DNA from: Psychromonas sp. L1A2
Lineage (GTDB): Bacteria > Pseudomonadota > Gammaproteobacteria > Enterobacterales > Psychromonadaceae
DNA length: 64,000 nt
Reading direction: 5' to 3'
Assembly (NCBI RefSeq): GCF_009828855.1
Contig: NZ_WUAG01000002.1
Coordinates: 992,001 to 1,056,000 of the forward strand
The notes below the pieces were generated by a model that worked only from the letters and a program-made list of their open reading frames with translations, ran no database searches and had not been told where the DNA came from. Made by a program: the position numbers and the translations under genes. Of the stretch, positions 15,930-24,668 are shown piece by piece; positions within the stretch are counted from its first letter, which is position 1, and every line of letters begins with the position of its first letter.

Positions 15930-17516
15930 ATGAAGAGCAATAAAGGACTTACAAAAGTAGCCATTGCGTTATCACTAGGACTTGTAAGCAATCTTAGTTA
16001 CGCTGAATCTAAAATAAAAAATGTTATTTTAATGATTGGCGATGGTATGGGCCCTGGCCAAATGAGCTTATTAGAAGAATATGCAACTAAGGCACCGAAT
16101 TCAATCTACAAGGGTCGTGATACCGCGATGAAAACGATAATTGATAATGGTGCTTTAGGCATGTCAATGCACAGCCCATTTAATGCCCTAGTTGTAGATT
16201 CAGCTGCTTCAGCATCACACCTTGCTACTGGTGTTGACTCTCCTTCAGAAGGTATTGGTATCGATAAAGATGGTAACCCTGCTGAGACAGTACTAGAAAT
16301 TGCTAAAAAACTCGGAAAAGCAACAGGCTTAGTTTCTGATACTCGTTTAACTCATGCAACGCCGGCTGCTTTTGCTGCACATCAACGACATCGTTCACTT
16401 GAAAATGAAATCGCTGCAGATATGTTAGCAACAGGCCCTGATGTCATGTTATCAGGTGGTATTCGCTATTTTATTCCAGAATCAGTTAATGAAAAAGGTG
16501 CTTTATATAAACAACTTATGGAGCAAACTGGCGGTACAATTGAAATAAAATCTAAACGTAAAGATGAAAGAAATTTATTGGCAGAAGCTAGCGATGCAGG
16601 TTATTCACTTGCTTATACTCGTGATGGTTTAGCTGATGTTGAAGGCGATAAAGTACTTGGTTTATTTGCTTATTCAGGTATGCAAAATGGTATTACTTAT
16701 AGCCAAACTAAAGACTCAGCTGATCGTACTATGCCAAGTCTGAAAGAGATGACGATGAAGGCACTTGATGTGCTTGCTAAAGATCCTGATGGTTTCTTTT
16801 TAATGGTTGAAGGTGGTCAAATTGACTGGGCATCTCATAGTAATGATGCAGGTACAGCACTACATGAAATGCTTAAATTTGATGAAGCAATTCAGTATGT
16901 TTATGATTGGATAAAAGATCGTGACGATACATTATTAGTTGTAACAGCCGACCACGAAACAGGCGGTTTTGGATTCAGTTATTCACGCGCTAATGTACCA
17001 GAAGCTAAAAAATTAAGCGGTTCTACATTTAAAGATCATGACTATAAACCAAACTTTAACTTCGGTACATTACCGACTTTAGATAGATTATACGGACAAA
17101 AAGAAAGCTTTGGCGACATGCTAGCTGAGTTCGATAAAACAGATAAAACGCCAGAATCATTATTAAAAATTGTTAACGCTAGCAGTGAATTTAAAATCGA
17201 CTTAGCACAAGCTAAAAAGATTTTAGAAACTGAAGAAAACAAGTTTTATGATCCTGATAATACTTACCTAAAACTTAAAACGTTCCCTAAAGTTGACGAT
17301 TTCGAAGCCTTTTATGTATACGGTCAAGATATTCGTGGTGACTTAATTGGACGTGAACTAGGTCAGGAACAAAATATTGTTTGGGGAACAGGAACACATA
17401 CAAATACACCAGTAGCGGTTGTTGCTGTCGGTCCTAAAACATTTTCTGAGAAATTTTCTCGATTATCTCACCATACTGATATCGGTAAATTACTGATTGA
17501 AGCAGTAGAACAATAA
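15930..17516 (+). CDS. phoA: Alkaline phosphatase, exported
   Basis: A 528-residue PhoA-family metallophosphatase that releases phosphate from organic monoesters in the periplasm. A signal peptide (MKSNKGLTKVAIALSLGL, cleavage after SYA) is followed by VILMIGDGMGPG (metal ligand Asp), the nucleophile serine in VVDSAASASH, MVEGGQIDWASHSND, VTADHETGGFG and the late histidine region GTHTNTPVAVV. I start at the ATG at 15930, which has AGAAGGA 7 bp upstream. In-frame ATGs at 15885 and 15924 lie at the probable transcription start or too close to that ribosome site. The PHO box upstream fits the function. Confidence 0.92.
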   Translation: MKSNKGLTKVAIALSLGLVSNLSYAESKIKNVILMIGDGMGPGQMSLLEEYATKAPNSIYKGRDTAMKTIIDNGALGMSMHSPFNALVVDSAASASHLATGVDSPSEGIGIDKDGNPAETVLEIAKKLGKATGLVSDTRLTHATPAAFAAHQRHRSLENEIAADMLATGPDVMLSGGIRYFIPESVNEKGALYKQLMEQTGGTIEIKSKRKDERNLLAEASDAGYSLAYTRDGLADVEGDKVLGLFAYSGMQNGITYSQTKDSADRTMPSLKEMTMKALDVLAKDPDGFFLMVEGGQIDWASHSNDAGTALHEMLKFDEAIQYVYDWIKDRDDTLLVVTADHETGGFGFSYSRANVPEAKKLSGSTFKDHDYKPNFNFGTLPTLDRLYGQKESFGDMLAEFDKTDKTPESLLKIVNASSEFKIDLAQAKKILETEENKFYDPDNTYLKLKTFPKVDDFEAFYVYGQDIRGDLIGRELGQEQNIVWGTGTHTNTPVAVVAVGPKTFSEKFSRLSHHTDIGKLLIEAVEQ

Positions 17517-17561
17517 TGAACTACTAACTATCACCTTAAAAGGAGATAGTTAAGAAATGTT

Positions 17562-17603
17562 AAAAGCCGTATTAGTCATTAATATTACTAACACGGCTTT
17601 TTA
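17562..17603 (+). terminator. Terminator after phoA
   Basis: AAAAGCCGTATTAGT...ACTAACACGGCTTTTT: a 15-bp stem with one mismatch, then a short T run. It could also stop the minus-strand gene that ends at 17677. Confidence 0.85.
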
Positions 17604-17676
17604 AGTTTATGAACGAAGTATTTATCAGACCATCTTTCTACCTATTTCTGCACTACTCTACTAAACTATTTCAAAC

Positions 17677-18102
17677 TCAGTTTACTTTCTTAACTATAAA
17701 TCTCTTACCTTTAGATTTTCTTAAATCTATGATCACTTTTTCACCGCCAACTCCATGTATATTGCACTTTGCACTCACGACTACTTTTTGTATTGTTTTC
17801 GGTATTTCTACATTACAAAGACTACGTGTAAAAGGTTGTTCGTTATCATGAGGATGTAAAAGTACTCTTTTACCTAACACGTTACCTTCTAAATCAGCTA
17901 TTTGCCAAGCGTCTGCATAATGATCCCAACTTTGATCGTTATGCCTTACTTGTGTCGAAAAGCACCAACTACCATTTTGACTTTGAGTTACCTTTACATA
18001 TTGCACTTGTGCATAATCGAGAGAAGTCGAATAACTTTTAGCGTTAGCATCTGCTACTGTACTTAACGAAATAAATAATCCTAATAAGTATAATTTTTTC
18101 AT
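17677..18102 (-). CDS. Small exported protein of unknown function
   Basis: About 141 residues with a signal peptide (MKKLYLLGLFISLSTVADANA). The mature protein is beta-rich with two cysteines in position for a disulfide (WCFSTQVRHN and RSLCNVEIP) and a third in SAKCNIHGVGG; the C-terminus is Lys/Arg-rich. The start is the ATG at 18102, preceded by GGTGAG; an in-frame TTG four codons upstream overlaps that ribosome site and is not needed. I do not recognise the family. It is transcribed alone. Confidence 0.65.
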   Translation of the reverse strand: MKKLYLLGLFISLSTVADANAKSYSTSLDYAQVQYVKVTQSQNGSWCFSTQVRHNDQSWDHYADAWQIADLEGNVLGKRVLLHPHDNEQPFTRSLCNVEIPKTIQKVVVSAKCNIHGVGGEKVIIDLRKSKGKRFIVKKVN

Positions 18103-18311
18103 TGTTCTCACCAAAATTGTTAAATCATCAATTTAATAGAAACATAAATTAACATAAAAACTAAACAAATATGAAATAGGGGTTATTTTTGAACAATATA
18201 GATCTTTAAGACTGAACTTGACGTATTAAACATCACACACAACAGTATGAAGTGAAATTCTAGGAGTTTATTATTACTATTAAACATTTTACTCAACATG
18301 ATGTTAAAGCA

Positions 18312-18926
18312 ATGCCAACTAGGCAACGTGCTCACTTCATTAATAGCTTATCTGGTTTTAAGAGTGCGAATTTAATCGGAACACAAGATGTAAATGGACA
18401 AACCAATCTTGCGATATTCAGTTCAGTCGTACATTTAGGTGCTTCACCTGCTTTAGTTGGTTTCATTATGCGCCCTGATAATAACGATCGACACACTCTA
18501 GACAATATTAGCATTAGCAAACAGTATACGATTAACCAAGTTTCTACAGCGTTTTACGAAAAAGCACACCAAACATCAGCAAGATACCCAAGAGAAAAAA
18601 GTGAATTTGAGGAAGTTGGTTTATCAACCTTTCATTTGGATTCAGTCAATGCTCCCTTTGTGAAAGAAAGTCGTTTGAAGTACGCTGTGACATTAAAAGA
18701 AATACTGCCTATTCCACTCAATAATACCTTGTTTATCATTGGTGAAATAACCGATGTTATTTGTGATGAAGAGACAATCAAAGATGATGGCTATATCGAT
18801 ATACAATCATTACAAACGGTTAGCATATCTGGGCTTGATAGTTATCATATAAGCGAACGTCTATCTCGCTTAAGCTATGCAAAACCCAACATGAATCCAC
18901 ACGAAATTAATGATAAGTTGAAATAA
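18312..18926 (+). CDS. Flavin reductase family protein (FMN-binding split barrel)
   Basis: At least 204 residues. FINSLSGFKSANLIGTQDVNGQTNLAIFSSVVHLGASPALVGF is the typical FMN-binding split-barrel start of flavin reductase-like proteins. The first ATG is 18312, but it has no ribosome site. The frame is open further upstream and the codons from 18279 would read (I)KHFTQHDVKAM, the segment I would expect at the family N-terminus; AGGAG lies at 18262-18266. The real start may therefore be an ATT codon at 18279 or 18273. It is followed 1 bp later by the DCC protein and then an SDR, a co-transcribed redox cluster. Confidence 0.8.
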   Translation: MPTRQRAHFINSLSGFKSANLIGTQDVNGQTNLAIFSSVVHLGASPALVGFIMRPDNNDRHTLDNISISKQYTINQVSTAFYEKAHQTSARYPREKSEFEEVGLSTFHLDSVNAPFVKESRLKYAVTLKEILPIPLNNTLFIIGEITDVICDEETIKDDGYIDIQSLQTVSISGLDSYHISERLSRLSYAKPNMNPHEINDKLK

Positions 18927-18927
18927 A

Positions 18928-19365
18928 ATGACAGATAATCAACTAACCATTTTCTATGATGGTCACTGCCCTTTATGCAGTTTAGAAATGCAGAGATTAA
19001 AAGAGCAAGACGATAAAAACAATATTCTGTTAATTGATTTACACCAAGCTAACTTCAATGAACAGTATCCTCATATCAACGTTGATAAAGCATTAGCCAT
19101 TTTACATGGTGAATACCAAGGTAAGTTGTTATTAGGTTTAGATGTTACTCATAGAGCTTGGACATTAGTCGGACGAGGAATATTGGTCGCTCCATTACAA
19201 TGGCCAATCATCAAACCTCTATCACATCTCGTATATCTACAACTAGCAAAATATCGTTATCCTATTTCTCAATTTATTTACAAGCGTTTTGGAATCGGTA
19301 TAAAACAATGCAATGAAGGAACTTGTTATGACAAACCAAACAACACTAATAATAGGGGCAAATAG
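18928..19365 (+). CDS. DCC-family thiol-disulfide oxidoreductase-like protein (DUF393)
   Basis: A 145-residue DUF393 protein. The N-terminus LTIFYDGHCPLCSLEM carries the family's defining motif, with a thioredoxin-like CPLC pair near residue 17. The middle has the family's DVTHRAWTLVGRG and the C-terminus IYKRFGIG. The function of the family is poorly known; a thiol-redox role is inferred from the CxxC. It sits between the flavin reductase gene and the SDR gene, and its last 38 bp overlap the SDR start. Confidence 0.85.
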   Translation: MTDNQLTIFYDGHCPLCSLEMQRLKEQDDKNNILLIDLHQANFNEQYPHINVDKALAILHGEYQGKLLLGLDVTHRAWTLVGRGILVAPLQWPIIKPLSHLVYLQLAKYRYPISQFIYKRFGIGIKQCNEGTCYDKPNNTNNRGK

Positions 19366-20062
19366 CGCGATAGCGAAAGCCTTAGCGTTACAAGTAATAA
19401 AAGAAAGTGATACTAAGCTCATTGTCGTCACTCGTGATACTTCTTTCTATCAACATGAACAGTTTAATAATAGTAAAGTCATTAGTATCAAAGATTATCA
19501 AGAGTCTTCGATAAGTACAGTTGTACAAGACATAAGTAAAGATAAAACAACATCAATAAACCAAGTCTTCATTTGTCATGGTTTATTACATAATAACAAT
19601 ATTAATCCAGAGAAGCGTTTACAAGAATTTTCAGCAGAGTCATTCACTGAAATATTAACAGCAAATACTATCACCCCTCTCTTGTGGCTAAAAAATCTAG
19701 TGCCCATTTTAAAAGGGAAACAACCTTGTAAAGTAGTGGTATTTAGTGCGCGAGTTGGCAGTATTTCAGACAATAAAATAGGTGGTTGGTACAGTTACCG
19801 TGCATCAAAAGCAGCGGTGAATATGTTATTGAAATCTGCCGCAGTGGAGTTATCAAGAACAGCTAAAAATATTAAACTTATTTCCTTTCATCCCGGAACG
19901 ACGGATACCCCTCTTTCTAAACCTTTTCAAAAAAATGTCCCTGAAAGTAAACTATTTACGAGTGAATTTGTTGCCAAACAACTACTACAAATAGTGTCAG
20001 AGAATGAAGTTGATGGAGAGGCAAGTTTTTTAGATTGGCAAGGTAAAACAATCCCATGGTAA
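19328..20062 (+). CDS. Short-chain dehydrogenase/reductase
   Basis: About 244 residues with the Rossmann glycine motif TTLIIGANSAIAKALA, a conserved Ser region VVFSARVGSIS and the catalytic YRASKAA (Y-x3-K) near residue 155. It should be an NAD(P)-dependent oxidoreductase; the substrate is not evident. The start at 19328 has AAGGA 7 bp upstream; an ATG at 19313 lacks a site. The gene overlaps the end of the DCC gene by 38 bp, so expression of the three-gene cluster is coupled. Confidence 0.85.
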   Translation: MTNQTTLIIGANSAIAKALALQVIKESDTKLIVVTRDTSFYQHEQFNNSKVISIKDYQESSISTVVQDISKDKTTSINQVFICHGLLHNNNINPEKRLQEFSAESFTEILTANTITPLLWLKNLVPILKGKQPCKVVVFSARVGSISDNKIGGWYSYRASKAAVNMLLKSAAVELSRTAKNIKLISFHPGTTDTPLSKPFQKNVPESKLFTSEFVAKQLLQIVSENEVDGEASFLDWQGKTIPW

Positions 20063-20069
20063 TTTCTTA

Positions 20070-20118
20070 TTTAACTAAGTGACTTTAAGGTTAAAGTCGC
20101 TTAGTTAAAAATTTTTTA
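20070..20118 (+). terminator. Terminator of the flavin reductase-DCC-SDR cluster
   Basis: TTTAACTAAGTGACTTTA pairs with TAAAGTCGCTTAGTTAAA (one mismatch) around a 3-4 nt loop, and is followed by ATTTTTT. Confidence 0.8.
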
Positions 20119-20158
20119 CATCATCACACCTAGTTGTTTCTCATTTATTATTTGTCTT

Positions 20159-20554
20159 TTATTCTTTGTCAAAACTATCAACTACAATTGCTCCCATTGA
20201 AGCAGGCATACTGATCACTATAATACGCTTTATCGCAGTTAGTGGGTCATCAACGAAAGGTAGCTTATTCAAACAGAATAAGACTAATGCAACGACAAAA
20301 GCCGTCATTAAATATGCAATAACAATACGTAATATAAAAATAAACTTTCTGCTTTTAATCTCTTTCTGAAAAACACTTTGATAGGTATACAAGGTTAAAA
20401 ACACAACAGATAGTGTTAATAATAACAGTAGGTTTTGAGTCGGTAACGTTTCACCTAATTTCCAAGCTTCCTCAGAAAATGATACAGGAACAGCAAGTGC
20501 AAATGCACCTACAAATATCTGCCCAGCATCTTCAGTATTAAAACTGTATTTCAT
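20159..20554 (-). CDS. DUF2391-type integral membrane protein
   Basis: A 131-residue membrane protein. The N-terminus GQIFVGAFALAVPVSFSEEAWKLGETLP is the signature I associate with the DUF2391 family; four hydrophobic segments follow (about residues 10-28, 42-60, 70-93 and 105-125), and the protein ends in a charged tail VVDSFDKE. The function is unknown. It is transcribed on its own against the SDR cluster. Confidence 0.75.
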   Translation of the reverse strand: MKYSFNTEDAGQIFVGAFALAVPVSFSEEAWKLGETLPTQNLLLLLTLSVVFLTLYTYQSVFQKEIKSRKFIFILRIVIAYLMTAFVVALVLFCLNKLPFVDDPLTAIKRIIVISMPASMGAIVVDSFDKE

Positions 20555-21264
20555 ATAAATCCTATTAGTGGTTATTTAGCTCAACATTTTCGGACTTTTT
20601 ATTTAAGCCTTATACCAATCACACTAATTAACTTGTCTATTTTAATATAATTGATATTACTTAATAATATACAAAAAACAGGAGAATTAAGATCATAAAT
20701 TCAGAGAGTACATATTTTTATTGATAAACTGCATTATACGAATAACATTGAATTTAAAGTAATTAGGACTCTTTAGCTATACAAAGAAACCGAATAATAG
20801 AAAGGAAATAACAATCCATTATCTATTCTTCTTAAGTTTTCGATGCTCCTCTAACCTTTATTATCAATGAGTTAGGCCTAGTAATAAACATGCTTTACTT
20901 CAAGGAAAGATGACAGTGCTTCTTTGTTCCTTTATATCAGCTTACGTCTTAATGGTTAAATACTAAAAAAACATGATCTGTCATTTTATATAACGCCACA
21001 TATGCCGGTTACCAATCAAGTTTCATTATTCAGTCGTCCACTCGGACATAAAGACAAGAAGGCGTAACATTATGACAATGGTGAGTTCTTATCGAATGTT
21101 ACACGCAGTATTAGTTTTCGAGTTAGCAAGTCGTGAGGTAACCAGCTTCGTTGTTATAAAGTCTCAATTTAACCCGTTAGATCTTTAACCTTATACCTAG
21201 AATCTATTTCACTTATGACTTGCTGATTTTTATATTTTAAAGGGTGACGGGTATAACTACATCA
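20555..21264. other. Gene-poor spacer with one MITE-like repeat
   Basis: Holds a short palindromic repeat at 20611-20659 and AT-rich DNA. A 38-codon frame at 21072-21188 starts with ATG after AGAAGG, but nothing else supports it. No RNA gene or terminator is convincing. Confidence 0.5.
20611..20659. repeat. MITE-like palindromic repeat, copy A
   Basis: Begins TATACCAATCACACTAATTA and ends ATTGATATTA, an imperfect inverted pair. The same head occurs at 22583, 32523 and, with changes, 50674. Confidence 0.65.
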
Positions 21265-22422
21265 TCACTTTTCAATTAAACCATAAGGTATTGAATTAAA
21301 GACTTTTGGTTCATTAGTGACTGTCGGTGCTGCATTCATACCTTTCCAATCAAGTAACATAATAGCGAGTACATTTCGATGTTCTCCCTTTTTTAAATCC
21401 ATTTCTCCAGTAACGGAAGGTATTAAGCCATGTTCGCGGTTTAAAGCTTTTTGAATAACTTTTCTTGTTTTGAGAACAACAGGATCATCATCGAGTCCCG
21501 CTAGCAGAAAGTTAATTCCAACTTCAGCAATAACATCCTCTTTAGCCCGTTCGATAATCGTATCTATATTATTCCGATAGTAATCATATATCCATTGGTA
21601 ATCTTGTTCATTAATAGGGTGTTGATAATAGCGAGATGCTGCAAATATAATGTGTGTTAATCCATAAACTTTATTCTCGAACTGTTGTTTAGTAAGAACA
21701 CTGTCGTTGTTATCAGGATAAACTTTTTTAAACGTAGTAATAAAATCATCAACTACATCTTGCTCTCCTAGTTGTCTTAACCAATAAACTTGATTAGCTA
21801 ACTGAGCAGCCCACGCTTTTACCATACTTTCATCTGTGACATATTTAGCAAAATCATAACGACGAATTACCTCACGTAACTTTTTATCATCACGATGTTT
21901 AAGTCCATATTCATTAGCACGCGCCATTGAACCTAATAAACCAACACCAAGATACAGATACTCTGGCATTAGTTTTGTTGCTTGATATCGCAATGCTGTA
22001 CGTTGATTAGAATCATCACGATAATTTTCAATACGCTTCTCTGAATAACTTTGTATTTGTTCAGCTGTATGAACTTGATCGGCAAACATATTAAGTCTGC
22101 TAGCGACCCTCGCCATATCTGACCATACTGCAGGAGCATATTTGTTATCTAATGTCTGCCTATACATTCTCAATCCATAATGACCAGATTTGAAGGCAGG
22201 TAAAGTATATAAATTTGTTTCGTAAGTATGACGAATTAAATCGGCATCTTGTTTAAAATCATCGTTTTCAAGCTTATTAACTATGGTTGGCTTTGTTAAA
22301 TCTTCGCCAGCAATATTGATGATTGGCGCACTAATCGCCATATTATGAAGCGCTATCAATATCAATACAAAAATGGCAATTGGAGTTTTAATCATTAATG
22401 TTTTCGTAATACTTCCTTTCAT
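21265..22422 (-). CDS. Exported protein, possibly DUF3541 family
   Basis: About 385 residues with an N-terminal signal or anchor (ITKTLMIKTPIAIFVLILIALHNMAISA). The mature part is predicted helical and rich in Tyr, Arg and Asp (YGLRMYRQTL, YLYLGVGLLGSMARANEYGLKHRDD, VYGLTHIIFAASRYYQHP) and ends SIPYGLIEK. I believe this is the DUF3541 type found in Vibrio and relatives, but am not certain. The start at 22422 follows GGTGAG; an in-frame TTG upstream overlaps that site. It stands alone between repeat-containing spacers, and no function can be given. Confidence 0.6.
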   Translation of the reverse strand: MKGSITKTLMIKTPIAIFVLILIALHNMAISAPIINIAGEDLTKPTIVNKLENDDFKQDADLIRHTYETNLYTLPAFKSGHYGLRMYRQTLDNKYAPAVWSDMARVASRLNMFADQVHTAEQIQSYSEKRIENYRDDSNQRTALRYQATKLMPEYLYLGVGLLGSMARANEYGLKHRDDKKLREVIRRYDFAKYVTDESMVKAWAAQLANQVYWLRQLGEQDVVDDFITTFKKVYPDNNDSVLTKQQFENKVYGLTHIIFAASRYYQHPINEQDYQWIYDYYRNNIDTIIERAKEDVIAEVGINFLLAGLDDDPVVLKTRKVIQKALNREHGLIPSVTGEMDLKKGEHRNVLAIMLLDWKGMNAAPTVTNEPKVFNSIPYGLIEK

Positions 22423-22582
22423 TATGCTCACCAATTTTATAAGTAATGTAATAATGATTTATTGAAGTTAAGTTTATGGCTCACTTAAAAGATATGTTCA
22501 TTGATTTAAAGATATTATTTATATGGGTCTAGGTATTGATGAATAAAGAGTCACAATCACTTTGCACAAAAAAATAGTCTGC

Positions 22583-22639
22583 TATACCAATCACACTAAT
22601 TAACTGATCTATTTTACTTATTTAATGTAATCGGTATTA
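22583..22639. repeat. MITE-like palindromic repeat, copy B
   Basis: 57 bp beginning TATACCAATCACACTAATTA and ending TAATGTAATCGGTATTA, so the ends are imperfect inverted repeats (ATACC...GGTAT). No coding capacity. Confidence 0.7.
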
Positions 22640-22734
22640 AAAGATACTTTTTAAAGATTCAGCACTTTGCGTTATTTAAAATAAGACAACCAATACCCCT
22701 TAAAAGTTTCATTACGACAAATAAGCAAAAATAT

Positions 22735-22858
22735 TAGATAAAATAATTTACCTAAAGCCTTATAAAAGAGATGAAAAAATAAGATCTGAGTATTCAGAAT
22801 TAGCTCCTATTTGATAAGCTAACAATAAAGGTCATTATTAAATTCAGGTTTTGTAGTA
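22735..22858. repeat. 124-bp direct repeat, left copy
   Basis: Begins and ends with TA and is 120/124 identical to 24488-24611. It abuts the left end of the outer IS630 element. See the right copy and the finding on this locus. Confidence 0.95.
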
Positions 22859-23375
22859 ATACCATTTCCGATAAATATGTGATCTAATTAAGCTTCTTAC
22901 AAAGGAGTTAATATGAGTCAAAATTTTGCTGAATTAATTAATGCGACAACCAATGCGAGACAACGATTAAAATTACTCGCTGTCTCGCATTTCTTAGAAG
23001 GGAAAAGTAGAACTGATATTGCGACTTTTTTAAAGGTAAGCCGTAGAAGTGTCAACATTTGGATTAAAGCATACCTTCATTCTGGGTTAACAGGTCTGGA
23101 AGTAAAGCCCCGTAGCGGGAGGCCTCATCGACTCACGCCAGAGCAACTTGCTAACATAAAACAATATGTCATTGGTAATGCGATAAAATCAGAAGGAGGC
23201 TGTCTGCAGGGGAAGGATATAAAAGAATATATTGAAACAACATTCGGGGTCACTTATCAAAAAACTAATATTTATCATTTACTCAACAAATTAAATCTAA
23301 GCTGGATAACAACTCGCTCTAAGCACCCCAAACAATCAGAAGAAATCCAAGCATCTTTTAAAAAAATTCCAAATA
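22859..23375 (+). mobile_element. IS630-family element 1, left fragment
   Basis: The left end ATACCATTTCCGATAAATAT follows a TA at 22857-22858, as expected for an element that targets TA. It carries the start of a transposase gene and is cut at 23375, where the second element is inserted. Its right half and right end are absent from the window. Confidence 0.85.
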
Positions 23376-23404
23376 ATACCATTCCGCCTAATTATGTGAT
23401 CTAA
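22913..23404 (+). pseudogene. IS630 transposase 1, truncated by IS630 element 2
   Basis: AAAGGAG precedes the ATG by a proper distance. The N-terminal helix-turn-helix half is intact (GKSRTDIATFLKVSRRSVNIWIKAYLHSGLTGL, then SGRPHRLTPEQ) up to SKHPKQSEEIQASFKKIPNN. The last residues, from TIPPNYVI, are read from the left end of the inserted element. The whole DDE catalytic domain is missing, so it is inactive. It is roughly half identical to transposase 2, so the two elements are different family members. Confidence 0.9.
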
Positions 23405-24487
23405 TGTATTTAATTATTAACTGATTATATTCTCTTGGTGACGTATGAAAAAACATGATTTTTCTGAATTGGCCAAAACACATAAAAGTGTTCGTATGAG
23501 ACTGCGTTATTCTGCTCTAGCGCACTTTCAAGAAGGCAGCTCTCGTACCGATATAGCTAAATTTCTTAAAGTGAGCCGTACTAGTGTTAATAAATGGATA
23601 TCTCAATATCATCAAAATGGATTGGATGGATTAATTGATAAAAAGACAACTGGACGTCCCTTACGATTATCTGAAATCCAATCACTTCAACTAATTCAAT
23701 ATATTAATGAATATACAAAAAATGATAAGGGTGGCCGATTAGTAGGCACTGATATCCAGTTGTTTATTGCTGATAATTTTGGCCATCAATACCACCTTTC
23801 AAGTGTCTACAAATTACTTCACCGTTTAGGTTTTTCATGGATAACCTCTCGCTCTAAGCACCCAAAACAGTCCCTTGAAGTTCAAGAAGATTTTAAAAAA
23901 ATTCCAAATAAAAATGATCCTTAAGATCCCTGGCCATATCTCATTAGATAGAGTCGATATCTGGTTACAAGATGAAGCACGTTTTGGACAACAAAATACA
24001 ACAACAAAGCTATGGGCTAAAACAGGTAGCAGACCATTAGCTGTGAAACAGCAACAGTTTGAATATGCATATTTATTTGGCTCCGTTTGTGTCACTAATG
24101 GGCAATCACAAGCGATGGTAATGCCTTATGTAAATAAAGACATTATGTATGCTCACCTGAAACAAATATCCATGAGTACCGCCGAAGATCGGCATGCAGT
24201 CATTATTATGGATGGGGCTGGTTGGCATACAGAAGATCTTGCGACAGACTTTAATAATGTTAGCGTAATTAAGCTTCCTCCGTACTCACCAGAACTAAAT
24301 CCGATAGAACAAGTGTGGAGCTGGTTGCGTCAACATCATTTAGCTAATCGTTGTTTTAATGGTTATGAATCAATTGTGGATGCGGTTTGTTATGCATGGA
24401 ATGACTTTGTAAGTGATAGTCAAAGAGTAATAAAAATGTGCACTAGGGATTGGATGAATCTGATCAACTAATTAGGCGGAATGGTAT
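23376..24487 (+). mobile_element. IS630-family element 2, complete (1112 bp)
   Basis: Left end ATACCATTCCGCCTAATTA and right end TAATTAGGCGGAATGGTAT are perfect 19-bp inverted repeats, with further similarity inward. TA flanks both sides (23374-23375 and 24488-24489). It inserted into the transposase gene of element 1. Size and TA target fit IS630. Confidence 0.92.
23445..24471 (+). pseudogene. IS630 transposase 2 with a one-base frameshift
   Basis: The N-terminal HTH part (SSRTDIAKFLKVSRTSVNKWI) runs from 23445 to a stop at 23922-23924 after FKKIPNKNDP. The catalytic part continues in another frame: NKMILKIPGHISLDRVDIW, DEARFGQQ (first Asp), IIMDGAGWH (second Asp) and PPYSPELNPIEQVW (Glu). 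Removing one A from the A5 run at 23910-23914 restores a single 340-residue reading frame. The slippery-looking A7 at 23895-23901 is conserved in element 1 but is not what breaks the frame. This is most simply an inactivating insertion. Confidence 0.8.
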
Positions 24488-24611
24488 TAGATAAAATAAT
24501 TTACTTAAAGCCTTATAAAAGAGATGAAAAAATAAGATCTGAGTATTCAGAATCAGCTCCTATTTGATAAGCTAACAATAAAGGTCATTATTAGATTCAA
24601 GTTTTGTAGTA
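24488..24611. repeat. 124-bp direct repeat, right copy
   Basis: Begins and ends with TA and is 97% identical to 22735-22858. It starts at the TA that follows the right end of IS630 element 2. Its downstream continuation (ATAAAGTATTAACC) probably represents the uninterrupted locus. Confidence 0.95.
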
Positions 24612-24668
24612 ATAAAGTATTAACCTTAATTGTTAAATATTAAATATGACCAAGTAAACACACTAAAA

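Noticed and set aside
23890-23910. Programmed -1 frameshift site in transposase 2
   Set aside because: The catalytic part lies in the +1 frame relative to the first part, and one surplus A in the following A5 run explains the break more simply.
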